Notes under the pieces: model-generated | Seen by the model: only the letters and a program-made list of their open reading frames with translations | The model's database searches: none | Told to the model about the DNA's origin: nothing | Part shown: piece by piece, positions 34,778 to 44,388 of the stretch | Position numbering within the stretch: the stretch's first letter is position 1 | How the letters are laid out: every line of letters begins with the position of its first letter | Assembly (NCBI RefSeq): GCF_028649455.1 | Contig: NZ_JAQSIO010000010.1 | Coordinates: forward strand, 62,001 to 126,000 | From: Curvibacter microcysteis | GTDB lineage: Bacteria; Pseudomonadota; Gammaproteobacteria; Burkholderiales; Burkholderiaceae_C | Reading direction: 5' to 3' | Length of the DNA stretch: 64,000 nt | Made by a program: the position numbers and the translations under genes

Positions 34778-37156
34778 TCAGGCGCGGGCCTGCTGGATGG
34801 CAGCCCAGACACGGGCCGACGAGGCGGGCATGTCGAGGTCCTTGACGCCCAGCGGCTTCAGCGCGTCGAGCACGGCGTTGATGACGGCGGGCGGTGAGCC
34901 AATGGCCCCGGCCTCGCCACAGCCTTTGGTGCCCAGCGGGTTGTGGGTGCAGGGCGTGCACACATGGCCGAGCTTGAACTCGGGGAAGTCGTCGGCTCGC
35001 GGCATGGCGTAGTCCATGAAGCTGCCGGTCAGCAGCTGGCCGGTCTCGCGGTCGTAGACGCAGTTTTCGATCAGGGCCTGGCCAATGCCTTGCACCAGGC
35101 CGCCGTGCACCTGGCCTTCGACAATCATCGGGTTGATGATGGTGCCGAAGTCGTCCACCGCCGCGAAACGGTCCACCTTGACCACGCCCGTGGCCGGATC
35201 GACCTCCACCTCGCAGATGTAGGTGCCGGCCGGGAAGGTGAAGTTGGTCGGGTCGTAAAACGCCGTTTCATTGAGACCGGGCTCAAGCTTGTCGAGTGGG
35301 TAGTTGTGCGGCACGTAGGCGGTCAGCGCGACCTGGCCGAAGGTGACCTTCTTGTCGGTGCCGCGCACGGTGAACTCGCCGTTGGCGAAGTCGATGTCGG
35401 CGTCGCTGGCCTCCAGCAGGTGAGCGGCGATCTTTTTGGCCTTGGTCTCGATCTTGTCGAGCGCCTTCATGATGGCCGCGCCCCCCACAGAGATGGAGCG
35501 TGAGCCATAGGTGCCCATGCCAAAAGGCACGCGACCTGTGTCACCGTGCACCACATCGACCTGGTCGGGCGTCAGGCCCAGGCGTGCCGCCACCACCTGC
35601 GCGAAGGTGGTTTCATGGCCTTGGCCGTGGCTGTGCGAGCCGGTGAAGACGGTGACGCTGCCCGTGGGGTGGACGCGCACCTCGCCGCACTCGAACAAGC
35701 CCGCGCGGGCCCCCAGGGCGCCAGCGATGTTGGACGGTGCAATGCCACAGGCCTCGATGTAGCTGCTGTAGCCAATGCCGCGCAACAGGCCCTTGGCCGC
35801 GCTGGCGGTCTTGCGCGCCTCAAAACCTGCCGCGTCCGCCAATTGCTCGGCCTGGGCCAGGCAGGCCGGGTAGTCGCCGATGTCGTACTGCAGCGCCACC
35901 GGGGTCTGGTAGGGGAAGGTCGTGATGAAGTTGCGGCGGCGGATTTCGGCCTGGCTCAGGCCCAGCTCCCAGGCGCAACGGCTGACCAGGCGCTCCAGCA
36001 GGTAAGTGGCCTCGGGGCGGCCCGCGCCCCGGTAGGCATCGACCGGCGCGGTGTTGGTGAACCAGGCGTCCACCTCCACATAGACCTGGGGCGTGGTGTA
36101 CTGGCCGGCCAGCAAGGTGGCGTACAGGATGGTTGGCACGGCGCTGGCAAAGGTGCTGAGGTAAGCGCCCAGGTTGGCGTCGGTGTGAACGCGCATGGCG
36201 AGGAATTGGCCGTTCGCGTCCATGGCCATCTCAGCGTGGCTGACGTGGTCGCGGCCATGGGCGTCGGACAAGAAGGCCTCGCTGCGGTCGGCCACCCACT
36301 TGATGTTGCGGTTGAGCTTCTTGGAGGCCCAGGTCAGGCACACGTCCTCGGCGTACAGGTAGATTTTGGAGCCAAAACCACCGCCGACATCAGGGGCGAT
36401 GACACGCACCTTGTGCTCGGGCAGGCCCATCACAAAGGCCGTCATCAGCAGGCGCTCGACGTGCGGGTTTTGGTTGGACACGTACAGGGTGTACTCGTCA
36501 TTGGCCCGGCTGTAGGAGCCGATCGCTGCGCGCGGCTCCATGGCGTTGGGCACCAGGCGGTTGTTGATGAGGTCCAGCTTGGTGATGTGGGCGGCCTGGG
36601 CGAACACCGAGTCCACCGCGCCCTTGTCGCCAATCGCCCATTTGAAGCAGTGGTTGTCCGGCGCGATGTCGTGCAAGGCGTCGCGCGCTTGCGGCGCATC
36701 GCGCACATCGACCACGGCGTTGAGCACGTCGTAATCCACCGCCACCAGTTCGGCCGCATCGCGGGCCTGTTGCAGGGTTTCAGCCACCACCATGGCCACG
36801 TGGTCGCCCACGTAGCGCACCTTGCCCTGGGCCAGGATGGGGTGGGGCGGCTCCTTCATGGGCTGGCCGTCGGTGCTGGTGATCAACCAGCCGCAGGGCA
36901 GACCGTTGATGTTGTCGGCCGCCACCTGGGTGCCGACAAACACATCCAGCACGCCGGGCGCGGCCTTGGCCGCCGAGGTGTCGATGCTGTTGATGCGGGC
37001 GTGGGCATGCGGCGAGCGCACAAACACGGCGTGGGCTTGCGCAGCCAGCACCACGTCATCGGTGTACTGACCGGCACCGGTCAGAAAACGGTAGTCTTCC
37101 TTGCGCCGGACGGCGGCGCCAATGTGGGGAAGGTTGGCGAAATCGGATGCACCCAT
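34778..37156 (-). CDS. coxL: CoxL-like molybdenum hydroxylase large subunit (form II)
   Basis: A 792-residue molybdopterin-binding large subunit with the family landmarks DVGGGFGSK and the C-terminal [14 protein letters not shown] containing the catalytic Glu near residue 746. The active-site loop at residues 374-380 reads AYRGAGR, the form-II signature, not AYXCSFR of form-I true CO dehydrogenases, which carries the copper-binding Cys. It therefore may oxidise CO poorly or act on another small aldehyde or heterocycle. Partners CoxS, CoxM and the maturation genes coxD, coxE, coxG and xdhC are all in the operon. Confidence 0.94.
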   Translation of the reverse strand: MGASDFANLPHIGAAVRRKEDYRFLTGAGQYTDDVVLAAQAHAVFVRSPHAHARINSIDTSAAKAAPGVLDVFVGTQVAADNINGLPCGWLITSTDGQPMKEPPHPILAQGKVRYVGDHVAMVVAETLQQARDAAELVAVDYDVLNAVVDVRDAPQARDALHDIAPDNHCFKWAIGDKGAVDSVFAQAAHITKLDLINNRLVPNAMEPRAAIGSYSRANDEYTLYVSNQNPHVERLLMTAFVMGLPEHKVRVIAPDVGGGFGSKIYLYAEDVCLTWASKKLNRNIKWVADRSEAFLSDAHGRDHVSHAEMAMDANGQFLAMRVHTDANLGAYLSTFASAVPTILYATLLAGQYTTPQVYVEVDAWFTNTAPVDAYRGAGRPEATYLLERLVSRCAWELGLSQAEIRRRNFITTFPYQTPVALQYDIGDYPACLAQAEQLADAAGFEARKTASAAKGLLRGIGYSSYIEACGIAPSNIAGALGARAGLFECGEVRVHPTGSVTVFTGSHSHGQGHETTFAQVVAARLGLTPDQVDVVHGDTGRVPFGMGTYGSRSISVGGAAIMKALDKIETKAKKIAAHLLEASDADIDFANGEFTVRGTDKKVTFGQVALTAYVPHNYPLDKLEPGLNETAFYDPTNFTFPAGTYICEVEVDPATGVVKVDRFAAVDDFGTIINPMIVEGQVHGGLVQGIGQALIENCVYDRETGQLLTGSFMDYAMPRADDFPEFKLGHVCTPCTHNPLGTKGCGEAGAIGSPPAVINAVLDALKPLGVKDLDMPASSARVWAAIQQARA

Positions 37157-37225
37157 GGCTTTGTCTCCTGCTGTTCTGGAACCGGGGCCCAGGGCCCCAC
37201 ACGATGCGAAAACGTGAGAACGCGC

Positions 37226-37699
37226 TCAGCGGGCCGCCGCCATGGCCTCGCGCCCCTGGACCACGGCTTTGACGATGTTTTGGTAGCCGGTGCAGCGGCA
37301 GAGGTTGCCTTCCAGCTGCTCACGGATTTCGGTGTCGCTGGCTTGCGGGTGCTGCTGGCACAGGTCCAGCGCGCTCATCACCATCCCTGGGGTGCAAAAG
37401 CCGCATTGGAGGCCGTGGCATTCCTTGAAGGCGGCCTGCATGGGATGCATGGTGCCGTCGGCCGCGGCCACCCCTTCGATGGTGGTCACCTCGGCGCCCT
37501 GGGCCTGTGCCGCCAGCACAGAACAGGACTTGACCGCGCGGCCGTTGAGCAGCACGGTGCACGCGCCGCATTGGCTGGTGTCGCACCCGACATGGGTGCC
37601 GGTCAAATGCAGTTGCTCACGCAGCAACTGCACCAGCAAGGTGTTGGGGGGAATATCAACACTGGCGGCGCGGCCATTGACTTTGAGCTGAACCTGCAT
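37226..37699 (-). CDS. coxS: CoxS-like 2Fe-2S subunit
   Basis: A 157-residue subunit with two 2Fe-2S clusters: the plant-ferredoxin type ([14 protein letters not shown] with a fourth Cys in VKSC) and the helical type (CGFCTPGM and CRCTGY). It carries electrons from the molybdenum site to FAD. AAGGAG lies 7 bases before the ATG. It is the first gene of the operon, which reads S-L-M-D-E-G-xdhC. Confidence 0.96.
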   Translation of the reverse strand: MQVQLKVNGRAASVDIPPNTLLVQLLREQLHLTGTHVGCDTSQCGACTVLLNGRAVKSCSVLAAQAQGAEVTTIEGVAAADGTMHPMQAAFKECHGLQCGFCTPGMVMSALDLCQQHPQASDTEIREQLEGNLCRCTGYQNIVKAVVQGREAMAAAR

Positions 37700-37767
37700 G
37701 GGCGAACTCCTTGAGGATGGGATGAAACGACAGCCCCCATCTTTTTCGGAGCGGACGGAACCTGCGG

Positions 37768-37821
37768 CTAGGCAAAACCCTAGGGCCGAGGCGGCCAGCG
37801 CCGGATATTCTCAAAATGAGA
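37768..37821. promoter_or_regulatory. Palindromic sites in the coxS / GAF-Fis regulator divergent region
   Basis: Two inverted repeats lie in the 223-base gap between the divergent genes. CTAGG-N6-CCTAG spans 37768-37783 and includes the 8-base palindrome CCCTAGGG (37778-37785). TCTCA-AAA-TGAGA spans 37809-37821 and resembles sites bound by Fis-type HTH activators. Either could be the operator for the adjacent regulator. No clear sigma-54 or sigma-70 promoter was found. Confidence 0.5.
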
Positions 37822-37922
37822 CAGCTCTGAAGCCCACCACCTCCAAGCATCACGGCGACGCGTGCCGGCCAAGTGCCGTTTCACCCCTTTGAGCTCGCCC
37901 CCCTGACGCTGCCCAACGCCCC

Positions 37923-39089
37923 ATGTCCGAGCCTGCCTTGTCCCACCGCCAACCCGACCGCCAGACCGCGATCAGACAAGCTCGCGCGGCCCTGCTGGGC
38001 CCAGGGGAAGTGCGGCCGACCGATGCCCTGCCCGCGCTGGGCCTGGAGCCCTGGATCGCCCGCTCCTGGCAACGCTGCCTGGCCGACGGGCACCGACCCG
38101 AAGACCGGCTGGACTTTGAGCCGATCAGCGCCCAGCAACAGCGCCAAGTTCAAGACGACAACCACGCGCTGATCGAGGCCGCCCGCCCGGTGCTGGCCCA
38201 GCTGTCACGCGCCATCGCGGGCACCCGCTACTTCAGCCTGCTGACCAACGCCCAGGGCGTGGTGGTGGACGTGCAGGGCCCGGTCGAGGCGCGCAGCCCG
38301 GCGGCCACCATTGCGCGCGTCGGCATCGACCTGTCGGAACGCGCCGTCGGCACCACCGCCATCGGTGCAGCCCTGACCGAGCTGCAGCCCGTCTGGCTGC
38401 ACCAGGGTGAGCATTTTTTTCAGGACAACCAGGTCTACAGCTGCGCCGGTGCCCCGGTGCTGGGCCCGGATGGTGTGTGCGTGGGCATGCTGGACCTGAC
38501 CGGGGTCGAGGTGCCGGAGCGCCCCGAGCTGCGTCACCTGGTGGCGCGCGCAGCCCGCCACATCGAAGACGCCCTGACCTTGCAGCGCCCCTGGCAGCTG
38601 CTGCTGCGCCTGAACTGGCCCGGCACCCCCATGACCGACGGTGTGGCCAACGAATCCGACGGCCTGTTGTGCCTGGACGGTGAAGGCCGCGTGCTGGCCA
38701 CCAATGCGGCGGCGCGCCAGATGCTGCCACGTCCCTTGCTGCCCCCTGGGGCGGTGCTGCACGCCAGCGACCTGTTCGCCCTGCCCTGGGGCCTGCTGTT
38801 TGACCATGCGCAGCGGGAGGCTCCGCCGATGGACCTGCCCCTGTGGTCCGGCCTGCGCCTGCAGACCCTGGCCCGCCTGCGCCACGCCAGCGCGCCAGCC
38901 CCTTCACCCAGCACCTTGCCCAGCCCCCAGCGAGGCCTCAAAGACCTCGAAACCGCCCTGATCCGCCAGGCAGTGGACGCCGCCCGGGGCAATGTGGCCG
39001 AGGCCGCGCAGCGCCTGGGCATCAGCCGGGCCACGGTGTACCGCAAGCTCGCGCTGCGCCCCAAGCAGCCTGCGGACAGCGGGCGCTGA
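37923..39089 (+). CDS. GAF-domain/Fis-type HTH transcriptional regulator lacking AAA+ domain
   Basis: A 388-residue protein arranged like the ends of AcoR. Residues about 40-210 hold the sensor region with a GAF domain (SRAIAGTRYFSLLTNAQG, then GTTAIGAALTELQPVW and HFFQDNQVYSCAGAPVL). A PAS-like stretch follows, and residues about 335-380 are a Fis-type HTH (NVAEAAQRLGISRATVYRKL). The central sigma-54 AAA+ ATPase domain of AcoR is absent, so it cannot act as a classical sigma-54 activator. It is divergent from coxS, which makes it the likely regulator of the cox operon. Confidence 0.88.
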   Translation: MSEPALSHRQPDRQTAIRQARAALLGPGEVRPTDALPALGLEPWIARSWQRCLADGHRPEDRLDFEPISAQQQRQVQDDNHALIEAARPVLAQLSRAIAGTRYFSLLTNAQGVVVDVQGPVEARSPAATIARVGIDLSERAVGTTAIGAALTELQPVWLHQGEHFFQDNQVYSCAGAPVLGPDGVCVGMLDLTGVEVPERPELRHLVARAARHIEDALTLQRPWQLLLRLNWPGTPMTDGVANESDGLLCLDGEGRVLATNAAARQMLPRPLLPPGAVLHASDLFALPWGLLFDHAQREAPPMDLPLWSGLRLQTLARLRHASAPAPSPSTLPSPQRGLKDLETALIRQAVDAARGNVAEAAQRLGISRATVYRKLALRPKQPADSGR

Positions 39090-39109
39090 GCCTGCGGCCC
39101 CAGCCCCCA

Positions 39110-39982
39110 TCAAGCCCCCAGTGCCAACACCACGGCAGACGGCGCGACCCAGGCCTGCACCTGGCTGCCCCGGCGCAAAGCCCGGCCCGGCGTGCTGAAG
39201 CCCACCAGCTGCAAGCCGCCCGCCAGCCCCAGCACCACCTCCTGGGCAACGCCCGCGCGGGCCACGCGCAGCACCTGGCCCGCCAAGGCCGCGGGCCGCT
39301 CGTGGTCAAGGCCCGCAGCGTCGGCCACCCAAGTCTCGGCGGGGGTCTCCTCCTGCGCGCCCGTCGCGCCCGGTCCTGCCAAGGGGCCCACCCGAACCGC
39401 CGTGGCCTTGCACAGCGCCAGCACCTCGAGCCCCGCTTGAAGCCCCAACAACTGAGCGCTCTCCCGCGTCAGCCGGGCACTCAGGGCTGCGCCCCCGGAC
39501 AGGGCCAGATCGGCCACCACCACAGCCCCCTCGCGGCGCAGTTGGCGGACCTGTGCGGGCAATTGGTTGCGCATGCTGGTGCGCAGGCCCAGAGCGGCCA
39601 GGGCCGGCACCGCCGAGGCCGCCACCACCGGGACCGTTGGGGCGGAACCGGAGGGCGTTGTCGCCCCCAGTGGGGGCAAGCGCGCCAACACGGCCTGCCG
39701 TGCCTCATCCAAGGCCGCTGCCGCTTGCAACAGCCATTGCCCCGCCTCGGTGATGCGGGCGCCGCCTCCCCCGGCCCCACCCACCGCACGCTGCACCAAC
39801 TCCACGCCGGCCAGGTTGCTCAAGGTGTCCAGGGCCTGCCAGGCGGCCTTGTAGCTGACGCCGGCCTCGCGGGCGGCCTGCGAAATGCTGCCGCTGCGGG
39901 CAATGCCACGCAAAATGTCCAACCGCTTGTCGCTGGCTGCATGGCCCAGGGCCTGGGACCATTGGGGGGCCACAGCCGTCAT
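39110..39982 (-). CDS. modE: Molybdate-responsive regulator ModE
   Basis: A 290-residue protein from the ATG at 39982. The N-terminus is a LysR-like winged HTH (GSISQAAREAGVSYKAAWQA) of the ModE type. The C-terminal half has two Mop domains: the first with RTSMRNQLPAQVRQL, the second more diverged (around ALAGQVLRV). ModE binds molybdate and represses modABC while activating molybdoenzyme genes. It is divergent from modB, whose upstream region has a ModE-like box. Confidence 0.93.
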   Translation of the reverse strand: MTAVAPQWSQALGHAASDKRLDILRGIARSGSISQAAREAGVSYKAAWQALDTLSNLAGVELVQRAVGGAGGGGARITEAGQWLLQAAAALDEARQAVLARLPPLGATTPSGSAPTVPVVAASAVPALAALGLRTSMRNQLPAQVRQLRREGAVVVADLALSGGAALSARLTRESAQLLGLQAGLEVLALCKATAVRVGPLAGPGATGAQEETPAETWVADAAGLDHERPAALAGQVLRVARAGVAQEVVLGLAGGLQLVGFSTPGRALRRGSQVQAWVAPSAVVLALGA

Positions 39983-40266
39983 GCGCCACCTCGTACCCGG
40001 CACACCACCCCGAAGACATTCGACAAAACCACGCACATAGGCAATCTCCCACACCGGCCAAGCACCACACCACCTCCCGCCCGCGCGCCACCGTGTGGGG
40101 GCAGACTGGAGTCCGGGGCCATTTTGCGCCAGCGCACCAGGCCCTCGAAGCAGCGAGCCGCCCGCCCCACCCGCCCCCACACCACGCCAAACCGCTACAC
40201 TGCGCAGCGACCTCGCTATTCATTTAGAGAATAACGTCCGACCTTCCCCGTCCCCTGACCGCCTCG
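39983..40266. promoter_or_regulatory. modE-modB divergent intergenic region
   Basis: These 284 bases separate divergent modE and modB. Apart from the ModE box at 40214-40236 I see nothing gene-like, in particular no modA and no recognisable remnant of one. Confidence 0.6.
40214..40236. promoter_or_regulatory. ModE-binding box
   Basis: CGCTATTC and GAATAACG form an almost perfect palindrome around seven bases (one mismatch). The layout of CG-T-A arms separated by 6-8 bases matches known ModE operators, and it lies 30 bases upstream of the modB ATG and next to modE itself. Confidence 0.8.
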
Positions 40267-40929
40267 ATGCTCGATGTTCTGACACCGCTGTGGCTCACCT
40301 TGAAAGTGGCTGGCCTGGCCACCTTCGGCGCCGGCCTGATCGGCCTGGCCCTGGCCTGGTGGATGGCGCACCGGCGCTTTGTCGGCCACAGCCTGCTGGA
40401 CGCGGTGCTGATGCTGCCCATGGTCTTGCCGCCGACGGTGCTGGGTTACTACCTGATCGTGCTGATCGGGCGCAATGGCCTGCTGGGCCAGTACCTGGAC
40501 CGCTACCTGGGCATCAACCTCCTGTTCACCTGGCAGGGCGCCGTGCTGGCGGCCACCGTGGTGTCCCTGCCCTTGATCTACAAGGGCGCGCGCGCCGCCT
40601 TCGAGGAAACCGACCCGCGCCTGGCCCAGGCTGCCCGCACCCTGGGCGCGGGCGAGTGGGAGGTGTTCTTGCGCGTCAGCCTGCCCCTGGCCTTGCGCGG
40701 CATTGGCGCCGGACTGATGTTGACCTTTGCACGCGCCATGGGTGAGTTTGGCGCCACCCTGATGATCGCCGGCAACCTGCCGGGCAAGACCCAAACCCTG
40801 TCGATCGCCGTCTACGACGCCGTGCAGGCTGGCAATGACGCCCAGGCCCTGTGGTTGACCGGCGTGATCTCGGCCGTGTGCGTGGTGGTGTTGCTGGCCT
40901 CGGGCCGGCTGCTGCAAGCGCGCCATTGA
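40267..40929 (+). CDS. modB: Molybdate ABC transporter permease ModB
   Basis: A 220-residue membrane protein with five to six helices and the permease EAA-like loop RLAQAARTLGAGEWEVF followed by RVSLPLALRGIGAG. The C-terminal EFGATLMIAGNLPGKTQTLS is typical of ModB. It forms the channel for periplasmic molybdate (or tungstate) presented by ModA. It is followed 8 bp later by modC. It is the first gene after the ModE box. Confidence 0.95.
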   Translation: MLDVLTPLWLTLKVAGLATFGAGLIGLALAWWMAHRRFVGHSLLDAVLMLPMVLPPTVLGYYLIVLIGRNGLLGQYLDRYLGINLLFTWQGAVLAATVVSLPLIYKGARAAFEETDPRLAQAARTLGAGEWEVFLRVSLPLALRGIGAGLMLTFARAMGEFGATLMIAGNLPGKTQTLSIAVYDAVQAGNDAQALWLTGVISAVCVVVLLASGRLLQARH

Positions 40930-40937
40930 GGTTGTCC

Positions 40938-41711
40938 ATGCACGCCACCACAGCCCCCTCCGCCAGCCCACCGACCGCCATCCCGCCCCAGCCTCCCGTG
41001 CTGGACGTGGCCTTACAGCTGCGCGCCCAGGCACCGGGCCGGCAGTTTGCGCTGGACGTGCAGTTCCAATCCCACAGCCTGCGCACCGCGCTGCTGGGCC
41101 CCTCGGGCGTGGGCAAATCCATGACCTTGCAGGCGCTGGCGGGCCTGAGCGCCCCCGGCCAGGCCAGCGGCCATGCGCGGGTGCAGGGCCAGGCCTTGCT
41201 GGACAGTGCACTCGCCCTGAACCTGCCCGCACGCGAGCGGGGCGTGGGGATGGTGTTCCAGGACTACGCCCTGTTCCCCCACCTGAACGTGCAGCAAAAC
41301 GTCGCTTTTGGCCTGCAGCGCCTGGGCCAACGCGCCCCCCCTGGGGCCGCAGAGCGCGTGCGCGAGTTGCTGGCCCGCTTCCACCTGGAGCCCCTGGCTC
41401 AGGCCTCGCCACGCCAGCTGTCTGGCGGTCAACGTCAGCGCGTGGCCTTGGCCCGCGCCTTGGCGGTGCAGCCGCGCCTGCTCTTGCTCGACGAACCGCT
41501 GTCCGCCCTGGACACCGAGTTGCGCATGCAATTGCGCGACGAATTACAGGCCTTGTTGGAGCAGATTCAAATCCCGGTGCTGCTGGTCACGCACGACCCG
41601 CAGGACGTGGCCCAGCTCGCGCAGACCGTGGTCCGCCTGCGACCCGGTCAGGCCGCTGAGGTGAGCGCGGTGAACGCTCCCCAAGGACTGGGTCCAGCCC
41701 CTGCGGTTTGA
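40938..41711 (+). CDS. modC: Molybdate ABC transporter ATPase ModC, short form without Mop domain
   Basis: A 257-residue ABC ATPase from the ATG at 40938. Walker A GPSGVGKS, signature LSGGQRQRVALARAL, Walker B LLLLDEP and H-loop VTHDPQD are intact. The family member of E. coli has about 350 residues with a C-terminal Mop domain; here the protein stops soon after the ATPase core. It follows modB by 8 bp and ends at a strong hairpin. Confidence 0.94.
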   Translation: MHATTAPSASPPTAIPPQPPVLDVALQLRAQAPGRQFALDVQFQSHSLRTALLGPSGVGKSMTLQALAGLSAPGQASGHARVQGQALLDSALALNLPARERGVGMVFQDYALFPHLNVQQNVAFGLQRLGQRAPPGAAERVRELLARFHLEPLAQASPRQLSGGQRQRVALARALAVQPRLLLLDEPLSALDTELRMQLRDELQALLEQIQIPVLLVTHDPQDVAQLAQTVVRLRPGQAAEVSAVNAPQGLGPAPAV

Positions 41712-41713
41712 GG

Positions 41714-41741
41714 CGCTGGGGGCCGGGCGCGGCCCCCAGCG
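41714..41741. terminator. Strong GC hairpin between convergent modC and EgtB-like gene
   Basis: CGCTGGGGGCC and GGCCCCCAGCG are perfect 11-base arms over a 6-base loop. There is no T-run, but its position between two stop codons fits a bidirectional transcription end or mRNA-stabilising hairpin. Confidence 0.6.
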
Positions 41742-41742
41742 T

Positions 41743-42993
41743 TCACAAGCCGCAGGAGCGGAAACCCACCCAGTCCTCGTCCTGCCCCGGCAGACCCCAC
41801 CAGCGCCAGGCCGGGTCGCTCAGCCGCGCGCGCAAAGCGGGTGAATGACCGCGCCGCACGCGGGCCTGCTCCATGGAGGGCCAGGCGTAGTCGACCCACG
41901 GCCCGCTGCGCGCGCCCGGCCAAGGCCGCAGGCGCGAGGCCGTCCACTCGACCACCCCACCCTGCCGAAAACCGCGCCGGGCCAAGGTGTGCATCGCCAA
42001 GTCCCACTCGGCCTCGTCGGGCAGGCGTCGGCCCGCCCAGCGGCACCAGGCGTCGGCCTCCCACCAACTCACGTGCGTGACCGGGTGATTGCCCGACAGG
42101 CGCACGCTTTGACCAAAACGCTGCTGCAGCACCGCGCCACCACCGCCCTGGCGGGCCACGCCCAGGTTGAGCACATGGCGCGGCGCCTGGCGCCGCGCCG
42201 GGGCCTGGCGCTGCAACCAGGCCCAGCCGTCTGGCTGCCAGAGTTCAGGGCGCTCGTAGCCACCATCGTCCACAAACTCGATGTACTGGGCCCAGTTGAC
42301 GGGCTGGGCATCGATCTCGAACTCCGGCAGCTCCACCGTCAACTGACCAGGGGGGCCCTCGGGGCTGAAGTCGCTGGCGCGCTGCGACAGGGTCCAGCGT
42401 TTGGCCGGCACCTGCAGGGCCTCGCGGGGCGACAGGGACGCCGGCAGGGGCAGGTCCAGCGGCAAGCCGTGGCCTTGGGCCAGCTGCACCAGCTGCGCTC
42501 CGATCAGGTCTTCGCGGAACAAAGCCAGGCGGAAAAAGTAGAGCGAGGCGTCGTCGGGCGGCAAGCGGTCCAGCAGTTCGAGCGTCGACTCCAGGGTGTT
42601 GAGCAGCCAGGCCCGCACCTCCGCGGGGGCAGGCAGGGCAGCCTGCGCCGCAGGCGTGGCGCTGCGCCAGGCCGGGTCCCACAAGCGGTCGGCCTCAGGG
42701 TCGATCGAGGGCAGACGCAAAGGGTCGGGGGGGCACTGCACGCCCAGGCTGCGCCGGGTGTTGCGCCCGATCCAGTACTCGGCAAACCAAGCCGCATGGC
42801 CCGCCAGCCACAGGGGGGACGGCGTCACGTCAGCCGCCAGCCCCGCCGCGCCCTGCGCGGCTTCGAAACGGGCCAGCAAGCTCAGCGTGTGGTTGCGGGC
42901 ATCCATGAGGGCCAGCGACAACAAGGGCGCCCCCGCCGACCACAGGGCTGGGCTGTCCAGGCTGGACGAGGGGTTCAGGGCCGCATCGGACAT
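41743..42993 (-). CDS. EgtB/SenA-like protein (DinB_2 plus FGE-sulfatase domain) with degenerate iron site
   Basis: A 416-residue protein. Residues about 30-180 are a DinB_2-like four-helix domain; residues about 215-416 are a formylglycine-generating-type domain (LPEFEIDAQPVNWAQYIEF, NHPVTHVSWWEADAWCRWAG, DWVGFRSC). This is the layout of EgtB (ergothioneine) and SenA (selenoneine) synthases. The first iron His is in WLAGHAAWFAEYW, but the usual HED-H motif reads FREDLIGAQ here, so two of the three His ligands are replaced. It may be inactive in C-S bond formation or do something else. No egtD, senB or senC neighbour exists. Confidence 0.85.
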   Translation of the reverse strand: MSDAALNPSSSLDSPALWSAGAPLLSLALMDARNHTLSLLARFEAAQGAAGLAADVTPSPLWLAGHAAWFAEYWIGRNTRRSLGVQCPPDPLRLPSIDPEADRLWDPAWRSATPAAQAALPAPAEVRAWLLNTLESTLELLDRLPPDDASLYFFRLALFREDLIGAQLVQLAQGHGLPLDLPLPASLSPREALQVPAKRWTLSQRASDFSPEGPPGQLTVELPEFEIDAQPVNWAQYIEFVDDGGYERPELWQPDGWAWLQRQAPARRQAPRHVLNLGVARQGGGGAVLQQRFGQSVRLSGNHPVTHVSWWEADAWCRWAGRRLPDEAEWDLAMHTLARRGFRQGGVVEWTASRLRPWPGARSGPWVDYAWPSMEQARVRRGHSPALRARLSDPAWRWWGLPGQDEDWVGFRSCGL

Positions 42994-43040
42994 GGTGCAG
43001 GGCGGGGTTCAGTCACGCTGAGCCATCAGGGTGATCGGGT

Positions 43041-44303
43041 TCACAAGAAGTAAAACGCCAGGGCGGCCACCGCCGTGGGCGGCAAAGCGCCCAGCAGCAA
43101 GCCACCAGCGCCGATGGCCCCGTCATGGAAGCCTCCGCGCAGCAAGGCCACGCCGGCCGGATTGGGGGCATTGGCGATCACGGTCAGACCGCCGCCCGTG
43201 ACGGCTCCAGCCACCAACATGTACTGCGACACTTCGGAAATCCCTTGGATCAGGGACCCCAGGTAGGTCAGCGCCGCGTTGTCGGTGATGGCCGTCAGGC
43301 CCAGGGCGCCCAGGAACAGCGCGGTCGGCGGCAGGTCGGCCACCAAGGGCTGCAGCCACCACTGCTGCAAGCCGCCCAGGACCACCAGGCCCGCCAGGAA
43401 AAAGCCCACCAACAAGCCTTCCTTGATGATCAGCGGCGACTGGAAACGGCTGTAGGCCTGGGTGTAACCCAGGAACATCATGAACAAGCCCATGAAGATC
43501 ACCGGGTGGTGGGCCATCAGCACCACCCCCGCCAGGAAGGCCACATGCACGCCCGTGACCACCCAAGGCACGGCCGGGGGCACCTCGGCAGACACCGCTG
43601 GCGCGGGCACGGACTGCAGCGAGTCGCGGATGAACCAGGTCAGCACCGTGGCATTGACCAGCACCGCACAAGCCGCCTTCCAGCCAAAGTGCTGCAGCAT
43701 GAAGGCCGAGTCCCACTGCCAGGCCGAGGCCACCATCAAGACTGGTGGTGCGGCATACGAAGTCAGGGTGCCGCCAATCGACACGTTGACGAACAGCACG
43801 CCCAGCGCGGCGTACTTGTGGCGCTCAGACACCTCGGCGCGGAACACCGTGCCGGCCAGGGTCAGGGCGGCAATCGTCATGGCGGCGGGCTCGGTGATCA
43901 GCGAGCCCAGCAAGGGCACACCGGCCAGCACCAGCCAGGCCTCGGCCACGGGGCGGCGCAGTGGCAGCAAGCGGGCCAGCGCGCGCAGGGCCAGGGAGAC
44001 GGCCTCCAGCACCGGGCGTGAGGCGGCCACCACCATCACGGCAAAAACGAACAAGGGCTCGGTGTACTGACGCGACTCGGCGTAGGCGACGGCTGCCGCC
44101 GGACCTTGCAACAGCGCCATCAGGCCCAGCAACACAAAGGCCCAGAAGCCAAACACCACCTCCACCTCACCGAGCAGGTGCAGCAGGCCGGCATGGCGGG
44201 GACTGTGGTGGGCCAGGCGCTCCAGCGCACTGGCGGCAAAGGTGTGGATCAGGGCGATGGCAAACACCGCCGCCGCCATCCATTGAAGGGCTTCTGTGGA
44301 CAA
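43041..44303 (-). CDS. Putative Na+/H+ antiporter (Na_H_antiport_2-like)
   Basis: A 420-residue protein with about 11-12 hydrophobic helices. The TTG at 44303 has AGGAG five bases upstream and gives MSTEALQWMAAAVFAIAL; longer frames are unlikely. Features such as LITEPAAMTIAALTLAG, NVSIGGTLTSYAAPPVLMVA and ITDNAALTYLGSL fit a family annotated as putative Na+/H+ antiporters related to arsenite/citrate-type transporters. Transport direction and ion are not proven. It is divergent from the TRAP genes. Confidence 0.8.
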   Translation of the reverse strand: MSTEALQWMAAAVFAIALIHTFAASALERLAHHSPRHAGLLHLLGEVEVVFGFWAFVLLGLMALLQGPAAAVAYAESRQYTEPLFVFAVMVVAASRPVLEAVSLALRALARLLPLRRPVAEAWLVLAGVPLLGSLITEPAAMTIAALTLAGTVFRAEVSERHKYAALGVLFVNVSIGGTLTSYAAPPVLMVASAWQWDSAFMLQHFGWKAACAVLVNATVLTWFIRDSLQSVPAPAVSAEVPPAVPWVVTGVHVAFLAGVVLMAHHPVIFMGLFMMFLGYTQAYSRFQSPLIIKEGLLVGFFLAGLVVLGGLQQWWLQPLVADLPPTALFLGALGLTAITDNAALTYLGSLIQGISEVSQYMLVAGAVTGGGLTVIANAPNPAGVALLRGGFHDGAIGAGGLLLGALPPTAVAALAFYFL

Positions 44304-44388
44304 AGAGGCTCCTGCGCAGGGGCACGGCCAAGCGTGCCTGGGGGTTGATGAACTGGAAACTCGCGCGGCCAGGGCGCGCGAAGCAGCG

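Noticed and set aside
34778-37156. True form-I CO dehydrogenase
   Set aside because: The active-site loop is AYRGAGR rather than AYXCSFR, so the copper-binding Cys is absent.
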